From Bacteroidales bacterium (GTDB lineage: Bacteria; Bacteroidota; Bacteroidia; Bacteroidales; UBA932), in the NCBI GenBank assembly GCA_030695165.1, contig JAUYTH010000200.1, forward strand, positions 1 through 33,494: a stretch of DNA of 33,494 nt, in the 5' to 3' direction. How positions within the stretch are numbered: position 1 is the first letter of the stretch; each line of letters opens with the position of its first letter. Shown piece after piece: positions 26,288 through 33,494 of the stretch. The notes beneath the pieces are model-generated. The model saw only the letters and a program-made list of their open reading frames with translations. It searched no databases and was not told the DNA's origin. The position numbers and the translations under genes are program-made.

Positions 26288-27362
26288 AAAACTTTTGAAT
26301 CTCTTTTGGCTCTTTCGTTACAGTTAGAGCAAGCATTAGCAGGACTCTAGCTTTTTGAGGAGTTTTATTAAAACTTACAGGCCATCTAAAATCATAACCC
26401 TCCGCAGAGAGATCTACTCCACCACCTAGTATGCGGGAAGACCTTACAAAGGCAACTCCTTTAGAATAGCCCCTCTCCATAGCTGCGGCAATAGTTTTAC
26501 TGTAGTTCCCGTGGCCCACCCCTGCAATCACAACACCATCAGTCGAGGCATCTATCAGAGCATTAATTGCAATGTCAGACGAGAAGGCATATGCGTAAAC
26601 TATTTCGGTTTTGGGAAGAGATATTAGCCCCTTAAGATTAAAAATAGAAGATGCAGTATGGGTTTGTCTGCTTTCGCGAAAGAAGTGTGGGGTGCCGCCT
26701 CTCATATAACCTAAAGGGCCAAAGTTGGGGCACTCGAAAGCATCTGTATTAACGGTGTTTGTCTTTGTTACATCATCTGCAGAGAGTATATAGTCATTCA
26801 TTACGACCATCACCCCTTTGTTTTGAGCATTTGCAGATGCTGCCAGAGCAACTGCATTAAATAGATTGAAGGGACCGTCCGGGCTGAGAGAGGTAGATGC
26901 CCTCATCGCTCCTGTAATAACCACAGGTCTGGTATGTCTTACGGTCAGGTTCAGGAAGTAGGCACTCTCCTCCATTGTGTCGGTACCGTGCGTAATTACA
27001 ACTCCGTCGCAAAGATCGTGTGTAAAGAGATTGTCGATTGTTCTCCACAGCTCCAGCCAAATTCCCTCCTCCATATTTTGGCTTGCAATATTGCTTACCT
27101 GAATACCCTTGAGTTGGGCAAGACTCTCTATCTCGGGAACGGTTTTAAGAATCTGCTCTATGCTTAGAACACCGGGCTTATAAGAAGCTTGTGTAGAGCT
27201 GATGGCAGACCCGGCTATAGTCCCTCCGGTAGCAAGAATAACCACTCGTGGTTTTTTATTTTCGGGTTCCCGGTTGTTAAATGGGGTTTGAGATGTCAGT
27301 GGGGAGTGTGAAAGCAGTGAGACTGCAATTACGGAAAGAGCAAGAAGTGCAATTTTTCTCAT
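26274..27362 (-). CDS. ansB: Type II L-asparaginase
   Basis: Signal peptide; ILATGGTIAGSA, GVVITHGTDTMEESAYFLNL, TGAMRASTSLSPDGPFNLFNAV. Confidence 0.94.
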   Translation of the reverse strand: MRKIALLALSVIAVSLLSHSPLTSQTPFNNREPENKKPRVVILATGGTIAGSAISSTQASYKPGVLSIEQILKTVPEIESLAQLKGIQVSNIASQNMEEGIWLELWRTIDNLFTHDLCDGVVITHGTDTMEESAYFLNLTVRHTRPVVITGAMRASTSLSPDGPFNLFNAVALAASANAQNKGVMVVMNDYILSADDVTKTNTVNTDAFECPNFGPLGYMRGGTPHFFRESRQTHTASSIFNLKGLISLPKTEIVYAYAFSSDIAINALIDASTDGVVIAGVGHGNYSKTIAAAMERGYSKGVAFVRSSRILGGGVDLSAEGYDFRWPVSFNKTPQKARVLLMLALTVTKEPKEIQKFFMEY

Positions 27363-27397
27363 CGTGTAGTTTTATTTTATTAGCCTCTCTTAATAGA

Positions 27398-27405
27398 CAA
27401 ATGTA
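27398..27405 (-). promoter_or_regulatory. -7 box (TACATTTG) for ansB
   Basis: CAAATGTA on +, 36 nt upstream of ATG 27362. Confidence 0.45.
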
Positions 27406-27424
27406 GTAAATTAAGAGTTGTTGT

Positions 27425-27467
27425 AAAAAAAAAGGCCGACCCCCTGCTACAGACATCGACCCCTTTT
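27425..27467 (-). terminator. Imperfect hairpin followed by U9 on the minus strand (terminator of tyrS-rbfA-permease operon or 3' end of a small RNA)
   Basis: Minus strand AAAAGGGGTCGA...TCGGCCTTTTTTTTT, imperfect stem with 2-nt bulge and a G-T pair. Confidence 0.45.
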
Positions 27468-27534
27468 CTTGTGTACTAAAACCTAAACCTACATCTTAAA
27501 GATGCAAGAGGGTTTATAAACGTTGCATCAATTT

Positions 27535-28746
27535 TTAGAAATTTTCTATTTTTTTTACAATTGCCAACGGCAGATGAGCGGCAAAAAACCCTATAATCGC
27601 TATTCCACAGACAGTTATAATTACATCAGACGCTCTTACAACTATCGGATAATTTTCAATTATGAAATTTCCGGGCATTGGAATTATTCCAAAAGTTTGC
27701 TGAGCAAAGCAAAAGGCCAAAGCAACCACTGTGCCCACAGCAATTCCGAGAAGAGAGATCATCCACCCCTCCAAAAGGAAAATTCGTTTAATAAGCCTGT
27801 CATCTGCACCCATCGCCTTTAATGTGGAGGCATCTTCGCGTTTCTCAATAATTAACATAGATAGAGAGCCAAAAAGGTTACAGGAGATAATCACCAGCAC
27901 AAAAAGAAGGATTATATAGATCGAGAGCTTCTCCGACTCCATCATTTTATAGAGAGTCTCATTCTGCTCGAATCTATCCTTGACAAGGTAGTTGTCTCCA
28001 AAAGTGTTGAGGAGCTCTCTCTTTACAGATTGCAGCTGCTCTTTGTCATTCAGATAGAGCTCAACATAGGAGACTTCATTATTATACTCCAGAAGATCTC
28101 TTGCAACCGAAATAGGGATAAAGATATATTTCTTGTCGAACCCCTGCTCCAGGGAGAAGATTCCCGAGGGGAATACCTCCTCGGAATTGAGAGATGACGA
28201 TGGATTAACAATGGAAAATCGGCTGTTTCTGGATGGAAAATATAGAGAAAGAGATTCGCTAAAGTTAACTCGTAGTCCAAGGTGAAAAGCAAGAAATCTG
28301 CCAAGAACTGCCTGGGGGATCTCTCCCTGATAGAGAGAGAACTCTCCCTCTTTTATATATTGGTGGAGTTGTGTTATGCGGGAGTAGGTAGTATCTACCC
28401 CTTTAATAGTAGCAACTGACTCCTGATCGCCATATTTAATAAAGACATTCTCCTCAACAACCTCACAGAAAGCGGCAATCCTGGAGTCTTTGCGAAGTGC
28501 CTCAAATTGCTCCCCATCGGGGATAAAACTCTTTCCCATCGCCGGCGATATGAGAAGATCCGATTCATATGCTCCGTAAAGTGACTTAATAAGGCCCTCG
28601 AATCCGTTATAGACAGAGAGTATTATAATAAGTGCCGCTGTTCCTATAGCAATCCCTCCCGCACTGATCAATGATATAATATTTATAACATTGTGCGATT
28701 TCTTTGCGAACAGATATCTTTTTGCTATGAAGAGAGGGAGGTGCAA
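27535..28746 (-). CDS. FtsX-like/LolC-LolE-type ABC transporter permease
   Basis: FIAKRYLFAKKSHNVINIISLISAGGIAIGTAALIIILSVYNGFEGLIKSLY; C-terminal KREDASTLKAMGADDRLIKRIFLLEGWMISLLGIAVG. Confidence 0.9.
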   Translation of the reverse strand: MHLPLFIAKRYLFAKKSHNVINIISLISAGGIAIGTAALIIILSVYNGFEGLIKSLYGAYESDLLISPAMGKSFIPDGEQFEALRKDSRIAAFCEVVEENVFIKYGDQESVATIKGVDTTYSRITQLHQYIKEGEFSLYQGEIPQAVLGRFLAFHLGLRVNFSESLSLYFPSRNSRFSIVNPSSSLNSEEVFPSGIFSLEQGFDKKYIFIPISVARDLLEYNNEVSYVELYLNDKEQLQSVKRELLNTFGDNYLVKDRFEQNETLYKMMESEKLSIYIILLFVLVIISCNLFGSLSMLIIEKREDASTLKAMGADDRLIKRIFLLEGWMISLLGIAVGTVVALAFCFAQQTFGIIPMPGNFIIENYPIVVRASDVIITVCGIAIIGFFAAHLPLAIVKKIENF

Positions 28747-28771
28747 TTGGTATTATTTAATTGTTAATAAC

Positions 28772-29116
28772 CTATTTCTTAAGCAGTTCTTCTATCCGCT
28801 CCACATAGTCCAGAGAGTCGTCAATTATGAAGACTAAATCCGGAACTATTCTCAGCTGTTTTGAAACTCTTTTGCCAAGCTCTCCTCGTAGTGCCTTAGA
28901 GGTCTCCTGGACAATTTTAAACACCTCTGCGCTCTTTGCAGATGGAAATATGCTAAGGAAAACCCTTGCCACCGAAAGGTCGGGACTAATCCTTACAGAG
29001 GTAACTGTTACCATAGTACCTTTAAATACAGAGGTACCCTTCTCGCGAAAAATCTCTGAAAGATCCCTCTGCAGTTGCCTCGAAACCTTTTGTTGTCTTG
29101 TGCTTTCTCCCTCCAT
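28772..29116 (-). CDS. rbfA: Ribosome-binding factor A
   Basis: STRQQKVSRQLQRDLSEIFREKG, VTVTSVRISPDLSVARVFLSIFP, GELGKRVSKQLRIVPDLVFIIDDSLDYVERIEELL. Confidence 0.95.
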   Translation of the reverse strand: MEGESTRQQKVSRQLQRDLSEIFREKGTSVFKGTMVTVTSVRISPDLSVARVFLSIFPSAKSAEVFKIVQETSKALRGELGKRVSKQLRIVPDLVFIIDDSLDYVERIEELLKK

Positions 29117-29117
29117 A

Positions 29118-30407
29118 TTATTTTAGTTTTAGAATGAAATAGTTCTTCTTGCCTTTTTGAATAAGGATATATTTATCATTTAACAGATCTTCCGAAGAGA
29201 TTAGATCTTCGGGAGACTCTATTTTTAGCTTGTTTATACTCACTCCTCCGGCAGTAATCATTTTACGACACTCCCCTTTTGAGGGGAATACAGAGCTTTT
29301 AACTGCCAGGATTTCAGTGATGTTAGAGCTTAAGTCCTCTTTTGTTATGTCGTACTGAGGTACCCCCTCAAAGATGTTTAAAAAAGTTCTCTCATCCAGT
29401 TCACGAAGGGTTTCAGATGTAGATTGACCAAAGAGGATTGAGGAGGCTTTAACAGCTTTGTTGTACTCAGCCTCTCCATGTACCATAGTTGTTACTTCCT
29501 TCGCCAGGAGCTTTTGAAGCTCTCTCAAATGGGGTGCTTCACGATGTTTTGCCGTCTCACTTTCTATTACCTCTTTTGAGAGCATTGTAAAGATTTTAAG
29601 ATATCTCTCTGCGTCTTCATCGCTGACATTCAGCCAGAACTGATAAAAGGCGTAGGGTGTTGTATACTTAGGGTCAAGCCAAATATTGCCCTGTTCGGTC
29701 TTCCCAAACTTACCTCCGTCTGCTTTTGTGATAAGTGGGCAGGTGAGGGCGAAAGCCTCGCCCGACTCTTTTCTGCGGATAAGTTCTGTTCCTGTGGTGA
29801 TATTTCCCCACTGGTCACTTCCACCCATCTGGAGTTTGCACCCTTGATTGTTGTAGAGGTGCAGATAGTCATACCCCTGAACAAGCTGATATGTAAATTC
29901 GGTAAAGGACATACCCTCCCTCTCATCTCCGGTAATTCTCTTTTTTACAGACTCTTTACTCATCATATAGTTTACTGTAATGTGCTTACCTACATCCCTT
30001 ATAAAATGAAGAAATGTGTAATCTTTCATCCAGTCGTAGTTATTAACCAGGATAGCGGCGTTTGGTGAATCTGAGTCGAAGTCCAAAAAATGTGATAGTT
30101 GCTCCTTTATTGCATTTTGATTGTGGCGAAGGGTTGCTTCGTCCAGCAAATTTCTCTCTGTAGACTTCATTGAGGGGTCTCCAATCATACCCGTTGCTCC
30201 CCCCACAAGCGCTATGGGTTTGTGTCCGCAAGCCTGCAGATGTTTAAGCATCATTATACTAACGAGGTGTCCTATGTGGAGTGAATCTGCCGTGGGGTCA
30301 ATTCCTACATATGCAGATGTCTGTTCTTTTTGCAGCTGCTCTTCGGTCCCGGGCATTATATTGTGGACCATTCCTCTCCAGGTAAGTTCTTTGACAAAGT
30401 TGCTCAT
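29118..30407 (-). CDS. tyrS: Tyrosyl-tRNA synthetase
   Basis: [71 protein letters not shown]-terminal S4. Confidence 0.97.
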   Translation of the reverse strand: MSNFVKELTWRGMVHNIMPGTEEQLQKEQTSAYVGIDPTADSLHIGHLVSIMMLKHLQACGHKPIALVGGATGMIGDPSMKSTERNLLDEATLRHNQNAIKEQLSHFLDFDSDSPNAAILVNNYDWMKDYTFLHFIRDVGKHITVNYMMSKESVKKRITGDEREGMSFTEFTYQLVQGYDYLHLYNNQGCKLQMGGSDQWGNITTGTELIRRKESGEAFALTCPLITKADGGKFGKTEQGNIWLDPKYTTPYAFYQFWLNVSDEDAERYLKIFTMLSKEVIESETAKHREAPHLRELQKLLAKEVTTMVHGEAEYNKAVKASSILFGQSTSETLRELDERTFLNIFEGVPQYDITKEDLSSNITEILAVKSSVFPSKGECRKMITAGGVSINKLKIESPEDLISSEDLLNDKYILIQKGKKNYFILKLK

Positions 30408-30424
30408 TTGCTATACTAATTTGC

Positions 30425-30456
30425 GGCAAAAGTAAGGTTTTTTCTTTACTTTTGCC
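30425..30456. promoter_or_regulatory. Back-to-back divergent -7 boxes (tyrS and S37 peptidase) forming an 11-bp inverted repeat
   Basis: GGCAAAAGTAA (30425-30435) / TTACTTTTGCC (30446-30456); each arm contains TACTTTTG reading outward. Confidence 0.6.
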
Positions 30457-30481
30457 CGATTACTCATAACTAAGTTTTTAT

Positions 30482-31795
30482 ATGCGCAAATACAAAGGCA
30501 AATGTGGCCTCTCCCTTATTACAGCAATTTTGCTGATTACTACCCTCTTTTCATCCTCCCTCTTTTCACAGCAGAGAGATACTCTTATCTCAAGAGTTGA
30601 GGCTATTCCCGGAGTTAGTGGAGTTAAGCGGCTGGAGAGTCCAATTTTCAACGACAAATATATTCTCTATTTTCAACAGCCTTTAGATCATAAGAATCCA
30701 TCTGCAGGGAGCTTTACTCAAAGGGTCTTTCTTATGAACCTCTCCTTTAGTAGACCGACTGTGATTGTAACTGAGGGTTATGGAGCTGCCTATGCCGCTA
30801 ACCCCAGATACAGAGATGAGATATCAAGACTTCTTGAGACAAACATTGTGTTTGTTGAACACAGATATTTTCTGGAATCAACACCAAAACCTCTTGATTG
30901 GAAATATCTTACAGCAGAAAACTCTGCTAATGACCTTCATAATATCAAAAAGGCATTTGAACAGTTCTACAAAGGCAAGTGGATATCAACCGGGGTTAGT
31001 AAAGGTGGGCAGACAGCACTGATATACCGGGCGTTTTTTCCGGATGATGTAGATATTACGGTTCCCTATGTAGCACCTTTGTGTAAAGGGAGGGAAGATG
31101 GCCGGCACGAGCCGTTCCTTAGTGAATTTGTTGGAACACCCCAGCAGCGAGAGCTGTTGGAGGATTTTCAATTTGAGATTCTTAACCGCAGGGAGGAGCT
31201 ACAACCAAAATTCGACTCCCTATGCAGTGTTAAGGGTTATAAATTCAACCTGACTACAAAAGAGATATATGACTACTCGGTTCTTGAATTTCCTTTTGCT
31301 TTTTGGCAGTGGGGTAGTCCTATCTCAGAGGTGCCGGCGACCGGATCCTCTGCAAACGAAGTATTTAAATACTGGATGAAGATTAGTCCTGTAGACTATT
31401 TTGTAAACGAAAGTGCAACTACGGCATTTTTTGTTCAGGCTGCCAGAGAGTTGGGATATTACGGATACGACACAAAGCCTTTCAAAGGTCTGCTAACAAT
31501 TAAAAAATCAAAGGGTTATCTGAACAAGCTTTTTGTCCCGGCAGGTGCAGGATTTAAATTTGACAGGGCTCTGTATAAAAAGTTAAAACGATTTGTAGCA
31601 AACACCCCGGAGCGGATGATGTTTATTTACGGGGAGTTTGATCCTTGGAGTGCGGTTAAGGTAAATGAACCAAAAAACGAAAACGTTGTTCTCTTTATTG
31701 AACCAAAAGGAAGCCACAGGGCAAGAATATCTACTCTACCTGCTCAGATGAGAGAAAAAGCGGTTGAGACTTTAAAAATATGGCTTTCCGAATAA
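30482..31795 (+). CDS. Secreted S37/PS-10-like (S28-like) serine peptidase
   Basis: Signal peptide; YILYFQQPLDHKNPSAGSFTQRVFL, VFVEHRYFLEST, nucleophile motif STGVSKGGQTAL, FIYGEFDPWSAV, PKGSHRARI. Confidence 0.85.
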   Translation: MRKYKGKCGLSLITAILLITTLFSSSLFSQQRDTLISRVEAIPGVSGVKRLESPIFNDKYILYFQQPLDHKNPSAGSFTQRVFLMNLSFSRPTVIVTEGYGAAYAANPRYRDEISRLLETNIVFVEHRYFLESTPKPLDWKYLTAENSANDLHNIKKAFEQFYKGKWISTGVSKGGQTALIYRAFFPDDVDITVPYVAPLCKGREDGRHEPFLSEFVGTPQQRELLEDFQFEILNRREELQPKFDSLCSVKGYKFNLTTKEIYDYSVLEFPFAFWQWGSPISEVPATGSSANEVFKYWMKISPVDYFVNESATTAFFVQAARELGYYGYDTKPFKGLLTIKKSKGYLNKLFVPAGAGFKFDRALYKKLKRFVANTPERMMFIYGEFDPWSAVKVNEPKNENVVLFIEPKGSHRARISTLPAQMREKAVETLKIWLSE

Positions 31796-31801
31796 TCTAC
31801 T

Positions 31802-32689
31802 ATGTTAGAATTCAAAAAAATTGAACTTAAAGATAAAGTTTGGGCAGATAGCCTGTTAAAGTTATCAGATTTTCGTGGAGCAGAATATTGCTTCACTAAT
31901 CTCTTTATATGGGATGGTATATATCAATCAAAGATTGGCAGATACAAAGATTTTCTATTACTGAGAACAGGTTCGGCTCCCGATTTTCGTTACCTCTACC
32001 CTGCGGGCAAAGGAGATGTTAAAGAGGTTATTGAGCTGATGATGGAAGATGCTGCCCGGTGCGATTCTGCTTTTACACTTATAGGGGTAACAGAGCAAAC
32101 AGAACAGGTGCTTAATAGTAATTTCCCGGATAGATTTAATTTTTATTCCGGAAGAGATACTTTTGACTACATTTATGAAAGCGAAAAGCTGATCTCTCTC
32201 TCCGGTAAAAAATTACAGCCAAAGAGAAATCACCTGAACTATTTTACAAGCAACAATAACTGGAGTTATGAGGAGCTAAATTCAAGTATGATTAATGAGA
32301 TTAAGGAGTTCAACCACGAATGGTGCGCAAGGGTAGAGTGTAAGAAGTATGAAACTCTCTCCTGGGAGAGTTGTGCAGTTGAAAAGTGTTTGGATAACTA
32401 CCATCTTCTTAATTTAAGAGGCGGAGTATTAAGGGTTGACGGTAAAATTGTAGCCTATACTATTGGTGAGATTTTAAACTCAGATACAGTAATTATACAT
32501 ATTGAAAAGGCCTTCTCCGAAGTCCGGGGTGCATACCCGATGATAAACAAGGAGTTCCTGTCAAGGGTGGCTCCCGGATATCAATATGTCAACAGAGAGG
32601 ATGATATTGGAGATGAAGGCTTAAGAAAGGCAAAGGAGTCCTACTATCCAATTTTTATGCTTGAAAAATTTTATGCAAAATTATTTTAA
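31802..32689 (+). CDS. DUF2156 (LPG synthetase C-terminal-like) protein
   Basis: FRGAEYCFTNLFIWDGIYQSKIGRYKDFLLLR, KLQPKRNHLNYF, INKEFLSRVAPGYQYVNREDDIGDEGLRKAKESYYP. Confidence 0.85.
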   Translation: MLEFKKIELKDKVWADSLLKLSDFRGAEYCFTNLFIWDGIYQSKIGRYKDFLLLRTGSAPDFRYLYPAGKGDVKEVIELMMEDAARCDSAFTLIGVTEQTEQVLNSNFPDRFNFYSGRDTFDYIYESEKLISLSGKKLQPKRNHLNYFTSNNNWSYEELNSSMINEIKEFNHEWCARVECKKYETLSWESCAVEKCLDNYHLLNLRGGVLRVDGKIVAYTIGEILNSDTVIIHIEKAFSEVRGAYPMINKEFLSRVAPGYQYVNREDDIGDEGLRKAKESYYPIFMLEKFYAKLF

Positions 32690-32690
32690 T

Positions 32691-32698
32691 TATATTTG
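32691..32698 (+). promoter_or_regulatory. -7 box (TATATTTG) for the gldE-like gene
   Basis: TAnnTTTG match 26 nt upstream of the TTG start at 32724. Confidence 0.45.
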
Positions 32699-32723
32699 CA
32701 GCAATAACCAATATATAATTTAA

Positions 32724-33494
32724 TTGGAACCTCCCAGTAGTATCTTTGACGACTATTTCTCCCAGGGGATAACTCTTATCCTCTCTCTGCTGGTCTATGC
32801 CCTGATTACTGCACTTGATCAATCTTACAGGCAACTAAAGATCTCCACGGCAAATCTTAACGACAATCAAAGCAGAGGGGCTAAAAGAGTGGCTAGATTG
32901 CTCTCATCTCCGGCAGAATTTGAAGGGACAACACTTCAGTTTTCATTGCTATTCAAAATAGTTATAATCTTTATTATTACCCAAATCTTTAAGCAACCTC
33001 TGGCTGCTGCTGCGATTTTGGTGACTCTGTTTTTCACGGTTAATGCATCAATCTCTTATATAGTAAATTCAAGAGAGAGATCTCTGTTTGGAAGGCTCTC
33101 TCTGTTTGCTGTTGCGCTATGTAGGGCCGGAGCCCCTTTTAATATTATATTGGGTCGTTTTAATACTGTTCTGGATGAGAGCAGAGAGCAGAGAGAGGCA
33201 CAGTCAATTGAGGATATTACAGATGTAGATAACATCTCAGATGCATCTGAGGTCGAAGAGAAGAGACTCCTTAAAAGCGTTGCAGAATTATCAAACACCT
33301 CTGTGTCAGAGATAATGAGGCCTAGAGTAGAGGTGGCAGCACTAAGTACATCAATGAGCTCAAGGGAGGTTCTAAATAAGGCAATTGAGTGCGGATACTC
33401 CAGACTTCCCGTATATGACAAAAATCTGGATAGTGTTCGGGGGTTTCTCTATGTTAAAGATTTGGTTGGATACATAAGAGATGGAGTGAAAGAT
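32724..33494 (+). CDS. gldE: GldE/CorC-HlyC-like membrane protein with DUF21 and CBS region (3' truncated by window)
   Basis: Open frame of 257 codons from TTG 32724 (in-frame TAA directly upstream) to window end: LEPPSSIFDDYFSQGITLILSLLVYALITALDQSY...VSEIMRPRVEVAALSTSMSSREVLNKAIECGYSRLPVYDKNLDSVRGFLYVKDLVGYI. Absent from ORF track. Confidence 0.82.
   Translation, partial: MEPPSSIFDDYFSQGITLILSLLVYALITALDQSYRQLKISTANLNDNQSRGAKRVARLLSSPAEFEGTTLQFSLLFKIVIIFIITQIFKQPLAAAAILVTLFFTVNASISYIVNSRERSLFGRLSLFAVALCRAGAPFNIILGRFNTVLDESREQREAQSIEDITDVDNISDASEVEEKRLLKSVAELSNTSVSEIMRPRVEVAALSTSMSSREVLNKAIECGYSRLPVYDKNLDSVRGFLYVKDLVGYIRDGVKD

Noticed and set aside
33056-33421. 121-aa minus-strand ORF at the right edge
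   Set aside because: Opposite strand of the GldE/CorC-like frame, which has recognisable DUF21/CBS motifs.
1-33494. CRISPR array, tRNA/rRNA, phage, transposase, toxin-antitoxin or defence system
   Set aside because: No regularly spaced repeats, no structural-RNA signatures and no ORF with relevant motifs; gene content is housekeeping and envelope functions.

Overview
This looks like a Bacteroidetes (probably Bacteroidales) chromosomal segment, mostly housekeeping genes. Both edge genes are cut off and both are absent from the supplied ORF track. In order: truncated PD40/TPR-like envelope protein (-), secDF (+), a terminator plus a roughly 120-bp palindromic intergenic element, tryptophanase / GLPGLI protein / carboxypeptidase-regulatory outer-membrane barrel (+), RNase R (-), gpmI and dnaE (+), a ThiL-like protein (-), sufB-pnuC-sufC-sufD (+), a DUF2147 protein, a class II RNR and ispE (+), type II asparaginase (-), tyrS-rbfA-FtsX-like permease (-), an S37/PS-10 peptidase, a DUF2156 protein and a truncated GldE/CorC-like protein (+). 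I see no defence island, CRISPR array, transposase, phage, tRNA or rRNA. The observations most worth follow-up are: (1) the ThiL homologue has lost most recognisable metal/ATP-binding acidic motifs, so it may be a pseudoenzyme; (2) a PnuC-family transporter lies inside the suf operon; (3) tryptophanase is translationally coupled to a secreted GLPGLI protein and an OM barrel; (4) a palindromic intergenic element follows secDF; (5) TAnnTTTG -7 boxes are tightly paired at divergent gene starts, and they correct several ORF starts; (6) a 5'-terminal hairpin with a U tract precedes the B12-dependent RNR. All family assignments come from reading motifs; no database search was run.
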